Below are positions 56,115 through 64,000 of a stretch of DNA of 64,000 bases, one piece after another; position 1 is the first letter of the stretch, and every line of letters starts with the position of its first letter. The notes below the pieces were generated by a model. That model did no database searches and was not told where the DNA came from. It saw nothing but the letters and a program-made list of their open reading frames with translations. A program made the translations under genes and the position numbers. This DNA is from Barnesiella sp. (GTDB lineage Bacteria > Bacteroidota > Bacteroidia > Bacteroidales > Muribaculaceae): contig JAAVEW010000005.1 of assembly GCA_014801075.1 (NCBI GenBank), positions 35,684 to 99,683 of the forward strand. Reading direction: 5' to 3'.

Positions 56115-56219
56115 AACGGCGCCGGCCGGTGACAGCTCTCCGAGCCACGCACCGGCCCTCAGCAAGAACCATAGTAAATCAATCATCTTCAACCGAGATA
56201 ACAAAACAAAATATCCGCG

Positions 56220-57218
56220 ATGGGAAAAGTAAAAAGATATAAGAACCGCATAACCCGCTTCCTTGCGAGCGACGGAGGTCAACGCTTCTTCAATTTCGCC
56301 TACTCCATAGGTGCGGCAATCGTAATATGGGGTGCTCTCTTCAAGATATTGCACCTACCCGGAGGCAATGTCCTTCTTTCGCTCGGTATGGGCACCGAGG
56401 TATTAATGTTCATCCTTTCGGCATTTGACCGCCCGCCGCGCGAATATCACTGGGAAGAGGTGTTCCCCGCCTTCGACCGTTCACGCAACAGCGAAGATAA
56501 CGCCGACGGTGCCACCGCTGCCATCCCCGCAGCCGGAGCCAACGGCACTACCGTGATTGTGACCGGTTCGGGCAACGACCGGTCAGCCAATGGCCTTCCC
56601 GCCGTAAGCGTCAGCGAAGCCAAGGCAGCAGCCGGTATTCCCCAGAATATCAACCTCACCGAGGAGGACTCGCGTTCGCTCTCCGAAAGCATCGCCAAGA
56701 TGGCCGCCGCGTCCGACCAGCTCGCACGCATGGCCGAACTCACCTCGGCTACTCAGCAATATCTCGACCGTATGGCCAACATCGCCGACGAGATGGAGCA
56801 CCTGCGCAACACTACCGCCGCCCTCAATCAGGTGTCGGACGTGCTGCTCGACAGCTACCGCGCCATCACCGAGAACTCCGAGAACATCACCCGCAGCTCA
56901 TCGGGCTACGTGGAGCAGATGCAGGACCTCAACCGCAACCTCACCGGCCTCAACACCATCTACGAGATACAGCTCAAGAGCGTGTCGTCGCAGCTCGATT
57001 CAATCGACCGCGTCAACCGAGGCATCAAGGATATCCGCGACATGTACGAGAAGAGCTCTACCCAGAGCGCACGCTACGTCGAGGAGACCGAGCGCATGGC
57101 CCACTACATGCACCAGCTCAACGCCGTCTATGAGAAGATGCTCACGGCCATGACTGTCAACATGTACCGCCAGCCCATACCCGTCGACCCCGATCCCGTC
57201 AACGGCAAGCAAGTGTAA
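56220..57218 (+). CDS. porL: T9SS inner-membrane motor protein PorL/GldL
   Basis: 'FFNFAYSIGAAIVIWGALFKILHLPGGNVLLSLGMGTEVLMFILSAFD'. Confidence 0.94.
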   Translation: MGKVKRYKNRITRFLASDGGQRFFNFAYSIGAAIVIWGALFKILHLPGGNVLLSLGMGTEVLMFILSAFDRPPREYHWEEVFPAFDRSRNSEDNADGATAAIPAAGANGTTVIVTGSGNDRSANGLPAVSVSEAKAAAGIPQNINLTEEDSRSLSESIAKMAAASDQLARMAELTSATQQYLDRMANIADEMEHLRNTTAALNQVSDVLLDSYRAITENSENITRSSSGYVEQMQDLNRNLTGLNTIYEIQLKSVSSQLDSIDRVNRGIKDIRDMYEKSSTQSARYVEETERMAHYMHQLNAVYEKMLTAMTVNMYRQPIPVDPDPVNGKQV

Positions 57219-57325
57219 CACAGCGCGGGGAGCGCATCTCCGCATCATAACAAAGATATATCAGAGAGCGACTGAGCGCGGGCCCGCTGCTCCGCACAGC
57301 CTCTCACGAAACGTAAAATATAAGA

Positions 57326-58891
57326 ATGGGAGCTTCCAACAATCGATTATCGCCACGCCAGAAGATGATAAATCTTATGTATATCGTCCTCATGGCCATG
57401 CTCGCGCTTAATGTTTCAAGCGACGTGCTCGACGGCTTCACCCAGGTGAAGGAAGGATTGGTACGCACCAATGACAACATAGAACAGCGCAACGCCTCCA
57501 TATTCGGCGCCCTCGAGGCCTTCAGCATGCAGAATCCCGAGAAGGGATTGCAATGGTATCAGAAAGCGGTGGAGGTGCGCGAGCGCACAGCACGCATCTA
57601 TGACCTCGTCGACTCGCTCAAACTGCAGATAGTGCAGAAGGCCGACGGCCCTCAGGGCAATGTCGACAACCTCGTCAACCGCGAGGACCTCGACGCAGCG
57701 GCCTCAATCATGCTTGAGCCTGCCACCGGACGCGGCGCCATGCTGCGCGAGTCAATCGAAGCATATCGCAGTTTCATCACCTCCATAGTTACCGATTCCG
57801 TTAAAAGTTCGAGCATAGAGCAAGCGCTCGCCACCGACCCGGTGCAGCGCAAAGGCGAAATCGGCGAAATGAATTGGGAGGAATACAAGTTTGAAAACCA
57901 GCCCGTTGTGGCAGCCGTCACATTGCTCACCAAGTTGCAGAACGATATCCGCTACTCGGAGGGCGAGGCGCTCCAGTCACTTCTGGCCAATGTCGACGCA
58001 GGTGACGTGCGCGTAAACCGTCTCGACGCTTTCGTCATACCCGACTCACGCTTCGTGATGCGCGGTGGCAAATATCAGGCCAACATCGTCCTTGCCGCCG
58101 TCGACACCACCCAGCGACCCAACATCTACATCAACGGCAAGAAACTCGGCGAGAACGGTCTCTACGAGGTGGTGGCCAACGCTTCGGGCAACTTCGAGTA
58201 TAAAGGTTATCTGGAAGTACCCCACGGCGACGGCACCATGACACGCCACGACTTCTCGTCGGCCTATACCGTCATTGAACCTACAGCCACTGTGTCGGCC
58301 ACGATGATGAACGTGCTCTACGCCGGCATCGACAACCCCATCAGCATCTCAGTGCCGGGCGTTGCCAACACCGGTGTCACCGCTACGATGACCAACGGCA
58401 CGCTGACCCGCCGCGGCGACGCGTGGGTAGCCCATCCCTCCAAGGTTGGCGAACCCGCCGTGCTGACTGTCACCGCCGACATGAACGGTAAGAAGACCGA
58501 CGTGTCACGCACCGAGTTCCGAGTGCGCAAACTCCCCGACCCCACTCCCTTCGTATCATACAAGGATGGCGAGGGCAACACCGTGCATTATCGCGGAGGC
58601 GGTCGCGGCATCTCCAAGAACCTGCTTATGCAGGCTCCCGGCATCGAGGCCGCTATCGACGACGATTTGCTCAACATATCGTTCAACGTGCTCAGTTTCG
58701 AGACTGTCACCTTCGACTCCATGGGCAACGCCATGCCTGAAGTGTCGGACGGCAACAAGTTCTCGGCTCGCCAGAAAGCGCAGCTGCAGCGACTCAAACG
58801 CGGCAACCGCATCTACGTGACCCGCGTGAAAGCGGTTGGCCCCGACGGCATCACCCGCGAACTCGCACCGCTTGAAATCATCATCAACTAA
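57326..58891 (+). CDS. porM: T9SS protein PorM/GldM
   Basis: 'SPRQKMINLMYIVLMAMLALNVSSDVLDGFTQV'. Confidence 0.95.
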   Translation: MGASNNRLSPRQKMINLMYIVLMAMLALNVSSDVLDGFTQVKEGLVRTNDNIEQRNASIFGALEAFSMQNPEKGLQWYQKAVEVRERTARIYDLVDSLKLQIVQKADGPQGNVDNLVNREDLDAAASIMLEPATGRGAMLRESIEAYRSFITSIVTDSVKSSSIEQALATDPVQRKGEIGEMNWEEYKFENQPVVAAVTLLTKLQNDIRYSEGEALQSLLANVDAGDVRVNRLDAFVIPDSRFVMRGGKYQANIVLAAVDTTQRPNIYINGKKLGENGLYEVVANASGNFEYKGYLEVPHGDGTMTRHDFSSAYTVIEPTATVSATMMNVLYAGIDNPISISVPGVANTGVTATMTNGTLTRRGDAWVAHPSKVGEPAVLTVTADMNGKKTDVSRTEFRVRKLPDPTPFVSYKDGEGNTVHYRGGGRGISKNLLMQAPGIEAAIDDDLLNISFNVLSFETVTFDSMGNAMPEVSDGNKFSARQKAQLQRLKRGNRIYVTRVKAVGPDGITRELAPLEIIIN

Positions 58892-58927
58892 ACCATATTC
58901 CGGAAATAAAAAATACCATAATATACA

Positions 58928-60028
58928 ATGAGCGTATTGAAAAGACATATCACCGTGGCAGCCGCCCTGCTCATGACCGCTGCGGCGGCCGTAGCGCAGG
59001 ACTCCTCGTCGAGCACCGTAGTGCGCCGCGGGGGCGCTGACCGCAACCGCAACGAGCAGAAGCAGCCCGGAGTGACTGACCGCATGCAGAAATTCTACGA
59101 AGAGGCGCCCAAAAGCGATGCCGACATGCAGTGGATGCGCGTTATTTACCGCGAGATTGACCTCAACAAGCCCAAAAATGCCTCGCTCTACTACCCCGAG
59201 GATATTATCGACGGCGACAAGAATCTCTTCCGCATCATTCTGGAACAGCTCGCCGACAACCGCATAGCCGCTTACGAATACCTCGACGGACGCGAAATAT
59301 TCACCGACCAATACAAACTCAAGGTAGGTGACATGCTCGACCGCTTCCACATCTATCATACCGATGCCAAGGGCTCGACGGAGAAGAATCCCCGCTATGT
59401 CATCGAAGAGGTTGATGTACCCACCAACGAGGTGCTGTCATACTATCTGCTCGAACGCTGGGAATTTGACTCGCGCTCCAACAATATGCGCACCCGCGTT
59501 GAAGCTATCTGCCCTGTGCTCCATCGCTCGGGCGACTTCGGCGGCGATGCCATGAAGTACCCCATGTTCTGGGTGAAGATGGATGCTCTCCGCCCCTATC
59601 TGTCGCAGCAGTATATATTTATCGACGATGACAACAACCTGCCCAAGTACACTCTCGACGATTTCTTCGCCATGAACATGTATGAAGGCGACATATACAA
59701 GACCCGCAACCTGCGCAACCAGTCGATGATGCAGATGTATCCCGACCCCGACGATCTCAAGCGCGCGCAGGACAGCATCCAGAACCGTCTTGAGACCTTT
59801 GACGACCACCTTTGGGTGCCCTCGCGCGAGGAGGTTATCGCAGCCCGTGAGGCACGCGAGGCCGCAGCCGCAGGCGACTCAATCGTAATCCCCAGCCGCG
59901 ACACGAAAACCGGCTCCGCCCGCTCGTCACGCGCCCGCAAGCCTGCCGCCAAACGCAAAGAACCCAAGTCAATCAAAGGCAGCAACTCAAGCAACAACGC
60001 TGTCCGCTCAGTTCGCCGCCGCAAATAG
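58928..60028 (+). CDS. porN: T9SS protein PorN/GldN
   Basis: 'DMQWMRVIYREIDLNKPKNASLYYPEDIIDGDKNLFRIILEQLADNRIAAYEYLDG'; basic Ser/Arg/Lys-rich C-terminus. Confidence 0.93.
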   Translation: MSVLKRHITVAAALLMTAAAAVAQDSSSSTVVRRGGADRNRNEQKQPGVTDRMQKFYEEAPKSDADMQWMRVIYREIDLNKPKNASLYYPEDIIDGDKNLFRIILEQLADNRIAAYEYLDGREIFTDQYKLKVGDMLDRFHIYHTDAKGSTEKNPRYVIEEVDVPTNEVLSYYLLERWEFDSRSNNMRTRVEAICPVLHRSGDFGGDAMKYPMFWVKMDALRPYLSQQYIFIDDDNNLPKYTLDDFFAMNMYEGDIYKTRNLRNQSMMQMYPDPDDLKRAQDSIQNRLETFDDHLWVPSREEVIAAREAREAAAAGDSIVIPSRDTKTGSARSSRARKPAAKRKEPKSIKGSNSSNNAVRSVRRRK

Positions 60029-60047
60029 TTGATTCAATGCATAATTC

Positions 60048-60070
60048 ACAATTCATAATTCATAATTGAC
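60048..60070. repeat. AATTCATAATTCATAATT repeat, left copy
   Basis: cacaattcataattcataattgac; inverted counterpart at 60339-60369. Confidence 0.7.
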
Positions 60071-60176
60071 GATGCATAATGCTCAATTGATAATTCATAA
60101 TGCACCATTCGGAATTTACCGATTGGGATTGGCATTTTGGAAAACTGATTGACATTTAATAAAATAACTTATACTG

Positions 60177-60216
60177 AAATCGGTCACGCCGGGTAATGAA
60201 CGGGCGTGACCGATTT
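60177..60216. terminator. Terminator of the T9SS operon
   Basis: AAATCGGTCACGCC ... GGCGTGACCGATTT followed by CTTTT. Confidence 0.85.
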
Positions 60217-60338
60217 CTTTTCAGTTCATTCCGGTTCAATTAATTTCATTTGAGCTAAGTAACTGTTCAAAATTATTTTAACATTGTAACGGGATGAGTT
60301 ACTTATTTTTTTGAGGGGAATCAGCCTCTCCGAGCCCG

Positions 60339-60369
60339 CATAATTATGAATCATGAATTATGAATTGGC
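60339..60369. repeat. AATTCATAATTCATAATT-type repeat, right inverted copy
   Basis: cataattatgaatcatgaattatgaattggc. Confidence 0.65.
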
Positions 60370-60445
60370 TTTGCTGCGCAGAATTATTTTATATGTGCAA
60401 AAGGTTAAGGTTATGTTAAAGAATATGTAATTCAGAATTTTTTAC

Positions 60446-60453
60446 TATTTTTG
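60446..60453 (+). promoter_or_regulatory. -7 box for the 2-oxoacid:ferredoxin oxidoreductase operon
   Basis: TATTTTTG (TAnnTTTG) 48 nt before the start at 60501. Confidence 0.45.
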
Positions 60454-60500
60454 CATTACAAAACATATAAAAGGTATAATATACACTATTATTAAACATC

Positions 60501-60731
60501 ATGGCAAAAATTCACGGAGCCGTAGTAATTGATGAAGAGCGGTGCAAAGGGTGTGACCTGTGCGTAGTTGCATGTCCTACCGATGTGTTGCTGCTCAAAC
60601 AGAAAGAGGTCAATGACCGTGGCTATCACTATGCCTATATGGCTCAGCCTCAGGCTTGCATAGGATGTGCGGCATGCGCGACAGTATGTCCCGACGCCTG
60701 CATCGAAGTCTACAGGGTGGTTGAGAAATAA
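60501..60731 (+). CDS. korD: 4Fe-4S ferredoxin subunit of 2-oxoacid:ferredoxin oxidoreductase
   Basis: CKGCDLCVVACPTDV and CIGCAACATVCPDACIEV. Confidence 0.9.
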   Translation: MAKIHGAVVIDEERCKGCDLCVVACPTDVLLLKQKEVNDRGYHYAYMAQPQACIGCAACATVCPDACIEVYRVVEK

Positions 60732-60758
60732 CAACAAACGAGACAAAGACGAAAAATT

Positions 60759-61862
60759 ATGAATGAAGATATAAGGCTGATGAAGGGCAACGAAGCCATC
60801 GCTCACGCTGCGGTGCGCTACGGTGTCGACGGGTACTTCGGCTACCCCATCACCCCCCAGTCAGAAGTGCTTGAGACTCTTGAGGCTCTCATGCCGTGGG
60901 AAACTACCGGCATGGTCGTGCTTCAGGCCGAGAGCGAGGTTTCATCAATCAATATGGTATATGGCGGTGCGGCCACCGGTAAGGCGGTCATGACATCGTC
61001 GTCAAGCCCCGGCGTGTCACTGATGCAGGAAGGCATTTCCTACATCGCGGCATCGGAACTCCCCGCACTGATTGTCAACGTGATGCGCGGCGGCCCCGGC
61101 CTCGGCACCATCCACCCCTCGCAGAGCGACTATTTCCAGGCAACCAAAGGCGGCGGCCACGGCGACTATCGCCTCATCGTGCTTGCCCCCTCGTCGGTGC
61201 AGGAGATGGCCGACTTCGTAGGACTCGGTTTCGACCTCGCTTTCAAGTACCGCAACCCCGTTATGATACTCTCCGACGGCGTCATCGGTCAGATGATGGA
61301 GAAGGTAGTGCTCCCCGAGCAGCGTCCGCGCCGCACCGAGGAGGAGATTCGTCGCCAGTGTCCCTGGGCGCTCACCGGCAAGACTGCCGACCGCAAGCGC
61401 AACGTCGTCACCTCGCTCGAACTCGACTCAGCCATCATGGAGAAAAACAACGAGCGTTTCCAGCGTACCTACCGCGAGATTGAAGCCAACGAAGTGCGCT
61501 ATCAGGAATACTTCACCGACGATGCCGACTACATCATCGTAGCCTTCGGCTCTATGGCCCGTATTTGCCTCAAAGCCGTGGAGGAAGCGCGCAAGGCCGG
61601 TGTGAAAATCGGCATGATACGCCCCATCACCCTCTGGCCCTTCCCCTACAAGGAGATAGAGCGCATAGCCTCCCGCGTCAAAGGCATCCTCGTGGCCGAG
61701 CTCAATGCAGGCCAGATGATTGAGGACGTGCGCCTCGCCGTTCACGACAACGTGCCCGTGGCCCACTTCGGCCGCATGGGCGGCATCGTGCCCAACCCCG
61801 CCGAAGTGCTTGAGGCATTCACTAAAAATTTCGGCGTAAAATTCAACAATCCAATTGATTGA
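60759..61862 (+). CDS. korA: 2-oxoacid:ferredoxin oxidoreductase alpha subunit (Kor/Vor type)
   Basis: 'MKGNEAIAHAAVRYGVDGYFGYPITPQSEVLE', 'TSSSSPGVSLMQEGISYIAASELPALIVNVMRGGPGLG'. Confidence 0.92.
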   Translation: MNEDIRLMKGNEAIAHAAVRYGVDGYFGYPITPQSEVLETLEALMPWETTGMVVLQAESEVSSINMVYGGAATGKAVMTSSSSPGVSLMQEGISYIAASELPALIVNVMRGGPGLGTIHPSQSDYFQATKGGGHGDYRLIVLAPSSVQEMADFVGLGFDLAFKYRNPVMILSDGVIGQMMEKVVLPEQRPRRTEEEIRRQCPWALTGKTADRKRNVVTSLELDSAIMEKNNERFQRTYREIEANEVRYQEYFTDDADYIIVAFGSMARICLKAVEEARKAGVKIGMIRPITLWPFPYKEIERIASRVKGILVAELNAGQMIEDVRLAVHDNVPVAHFGRMGGIVPNPAEVLEAFTKNFGVKFNNPID

Positions 61863-62650
61863 ACATGGAACTGAACGAAATCATAAATCCCGCCAACCGC
61901 GTGTACAGCCGTCCCGCTCTGCTCGACGACAACACTATGCACTACTGCCCCGGCTGTAGTCACGGCGTGGTACATAAAATAATAGCTGAAATCATTGAGG
62001 AAATGGGTATGCAGGACAAGACCATCGGCGTTGCGCCGGTAGGTTGCGCCGTATTCGCCTACAACTATATCGACGTTGACTGGGTTGAAGCAGCCCACGG
62101 CCGCGCACCCGCCCTCGCCACTGCCATACAGCGTCTCAACCCCGACAAACTGGTATTCACCTACCAGGGCGACGGCGACCTCGCCGCCATCGGTACGGCC
62201 GAGACAATCCACGCTGCCAACCGCGGCGAGAACATAGCCATCATCTTCATCAACAATGCCATCTATGGCATGACCGGCGGACAGATGGCCCCCACCACTC
62301 TCGAGGGCCAGAAGACAGCCACCACCCCCTACGGACGCCGCGCCGACCTCAACGGCTATCCCCTCGCCATCTCCGACCTGCTGGCACGCCTCGACGGCAC
62401 TCACTACGTGACCCGTCAGTCGGTCCACACTGCAGCATCGGTGCGCAAGGCCAAAGCCGCCATCCGCAAAGCATTCCAGAATGCCATCGACGGCAAAGGC
62501 ACCTCGGTAGTTGAAATCGTAGGCACCTGCAGCTCGGGCTGGAAGATGAGCCCCGACGCCTCCAACAAGTGGATGGAGAAACACATGTTTGAGAAATATC
62601 CCCTCGGCGACCTCAAAGATGCCGGTGAACTTAAAGAGAATACAAAATGA
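61859..62650 (+). CDS. korB: 2-oxoacid:ferredoxin oxidoreductase beta subunit (TPP-binding)
   Basis: 'HYCPGCSHGVVHKI', 'YQGDGDLAAIGTAETIHAANRGENIAIIFINNAIYGMTGGQMAPTT'. Confidence 0.93.
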   Translation: MNMELNEIINPANRVYSRPALLDDNTMHYCPGCSHGVVHKIIAEIIEEMGMQDKTIGVAPVGCAVFAYNYIDVDWVEAAHGRAPALATAIQRLNPDKLVFTYQGDGDLAAIGTAETIHAANRGENIAIIFINNAIYGMTGGQMAPTTLEGQKTATTPYGRRADLNGYPLAISDLLARLDGTHYVTRQSVHTAASVRKAKAAIRKAFQNAIDGKGTSVVEIVGTCSSGWKMSPDASNKWMEKHMFEKYPLGDLKDAGELKENTK

Positions 62651-63180
62651 AGGAAGAAATAGTCATAGCCGGATTCGGCGGCCAGGGTGTGCTCTCCATG
62701 GGCAAGATACTCGCCTACGCGGCATTGATGAACGACCTTGAGGTCACCTGGATGCCCTCTTACGGTCCCGAACAGCGTGGCGGCACGGCCAACGTGACCG
62801 TCATACTCAGCGACGAGGAAATATCCTCGCCTATTGTCGACATGTATGACACCGCCGTCATACTCAACCAGCAGAGTCTCGACAAGTTCGAGAGCCACAT
62901 CAAGCCCGGCGGCACCCTCATCTACGACCCCTACGGCATTCACCACGAGCCTACACGCACCGACATCAACATCGTGAAAGTCAACGCTATGGATGCGTCA
63001 ATCGAGCTTGGCAACGCCAAGGGTTACAACATGATACTGCTCGGCGCTCTGCTCAAACTCAAGCCCGTAGTATCGCTCGACGATGTGCTCCGCGGCCTCA
63101 AGAAAGCTCTGCCCGAACGCCATCACCATCTCATCCCCGCCAACGAGCAGGCTATCCTCAAGGGCATGAGCCTTGTATAA
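62647..63180 (+). CDS. korC: 2-oxoacid:ferredoxin oxidoreductase gamma subunit
   Basis: 'IAGFGGQGVLSMGKILAYAALMNDLEVTWMPSYGPEQRGGTANVTV'. Confidence 0.93.
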   Translation: MKEEIVIAGFGGQGVLSMGKILAYAALMNDLEVTWMPSYGPEQRGGTANVTVILSDEEISSPIVDMYDTAVILNQQSLDKFESHIKPGGTLIYDPYGIHHEPTRTDINIVKVNAMDASIELGNAKGYNMILLGALLKLKPVVSLDDVLRGLKKALPERHHHLIPANEQAILKGMSLV

Positions 63181-63236
63181 GTCTCCCCGCGCCCTATTCC
63201 AATTTTATCACAACCGACATCTTACTGACGCTCTAA

Positions 63237-64000
63237 ATGAAAGAATTTTTCAAAATACTGCGCCGCTTTGTGCCGCCTTACAAGAAGTATCTGATACTTA
63301 ATGTAATATTCAACATACTGGCCGCATTCCTGACGCTCTTCTCCTTTGCCCTTGTTATCCCCATCCTTGAGATGCTCTTTCAGGTCAAGGAAGCCCACTA
63401 CGAGTACATGGCGCTCGGAAGCGACAACCTTAAAGATGTCGTTGTCAACAACTTCTACTACTACGTGCAGCAGGCCATCGCCGATTGGGGTCAGTCACAG
63501 ACCCTCGCGATACTTGCCGTGTTGCTCGTGCTTATGACGCTGCTCAAAACCGGTGTCACCTATCTCAGCTCCTACTGTATCATACCGCTCCGCGCAGGTA
63601 TCGTGCGCGACCTACGCAACTTCGTCTACGATAAGATAGTACGCCTCCCTATCTCGTTCTTCACCTCCGAACGCAAGGGCGACGTCATGGCCCGCATGAG
63701 CGGCGACGTTGCCGAAATCGAGAGCTCCATCATGTCGTCAATCGACATGTTCTTCAAGAACCCCATCATGATTATCGTGTGCCTCGTCACCATGCTCATG
63801 ATTTCCTGGCAGCTCACTCTCTTTGTCCTCATTCTTCTCCCCATTGCGGGAACCATCATGGGAAAAGTGGGCAAGAAGCTCAAACGCAAGTCGTTGGAGA
63901 GCCAGAACCAGTGGGGTGTCATCATGTCAAACATCGAGGAAACTCTCGGCGGTCTGCGTATCGTCAAGGCTTTCAACGCCGAGGAGAAGGTGCGCACCCG
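63237..64000 (+). CDS. MsbA-like ABC exporter, N-terminal TM part (truncated by the window end)
   Basis: ATG at 63237: MKEFFKILRRFVPPYKKYLILNVIFNILAAFLTLFSFALVIPILEMLF...VRLPISFFTSERKGDVMARMSGDV. Confidence 0.88.
   Translation, partial: MKEFFKILRRFVPPYKKYLILNVIFNILAAFLTLFSFALVIPILEMLFQVKEAHYEYMALGSDNLKDVVVNNFYYYVQQAIADWGQSQTLAILAVLLVLMTLLKTGVTYLSSYCIIPLRAGIVRDLRNFVYDKIVRLPISFFTSERKGDVMARMSGDVAEIESSIMSSIDMFFKNPIMIIVCLVTMLMISWQLTLFVLILLPIAGTIMGKVGKKLKRKSLESQNQWGVIMSNIEETLGGLRIVKAFNAEEKVRT

Noticed and set aside
61742-62584. 280-aa minus-strand ORF antisense to korB
   Set aside because: Antisense shadow of a well-conserved TPP-binding subunit.
1-64000. tRNA, rRNA, prophage or intact transposase
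   Set aside because: Looked for by eye; none could be supported from the sequence. A tRNAscan/Infernal run would be decisive.

Overview
Bacteroidales-type chromosomal window, most like Muribaculaceae by protein style (inference; no search run). It is densely coded, with ordinary metabolic loci and several surface or secretion loci. Main blocks, left to right: the C-terminal part of a large Fn3/choice-of-anchor surface protein; a fimbrial locus (DUF3575-like, FimB/Mfa2-like, fimbrillin-like subunit with a beta-helix-like tail); carA-carB; a DUF389 protein; a FeoA-FeoB fusion; a 4-gene outer-membrane cluster (two paralogous barrels, a PCMD-like lipoprotein, another barrel); a 760-bp non-coding island full of palindromes; PspC, acyl-CoA ligase, VanZ and TlpA-like genes; a tricorn-like S41 protease; an agmatine-to-putrescine operon preceded by a small coupled ORF; a C10 (streptopain-like) protease and a second sorting-domain surface protein; MATE, OPT and SSB; a BlaI/BlaR-like pair with clear operators; a toxin-antitoxin-like pair; a dicarboxylate symporter and argD; FadL; a FecBCD-type ABC importer; a lipid kinase; a T9SS locus (porT-like, porP, K, L, M, N); a korDABC-type 2-oxoacid:ferredoxin oxidoreductase; and the start of an MsbA-like ABC exporter. 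The best candidates for undescribed biology are (a) several families of dispersed or nested palindromic elements whose arms change while pairing is kept, (b) the toxin-antitoxin-like pair with an unusually long toxin, (c) the tandem-barrel/PCMD cluster, and (d) 20-bp tandem iterons upstream of two surface-protein genes. No tRNA, rRNA, CRISPR array or intact transposase was recognised.
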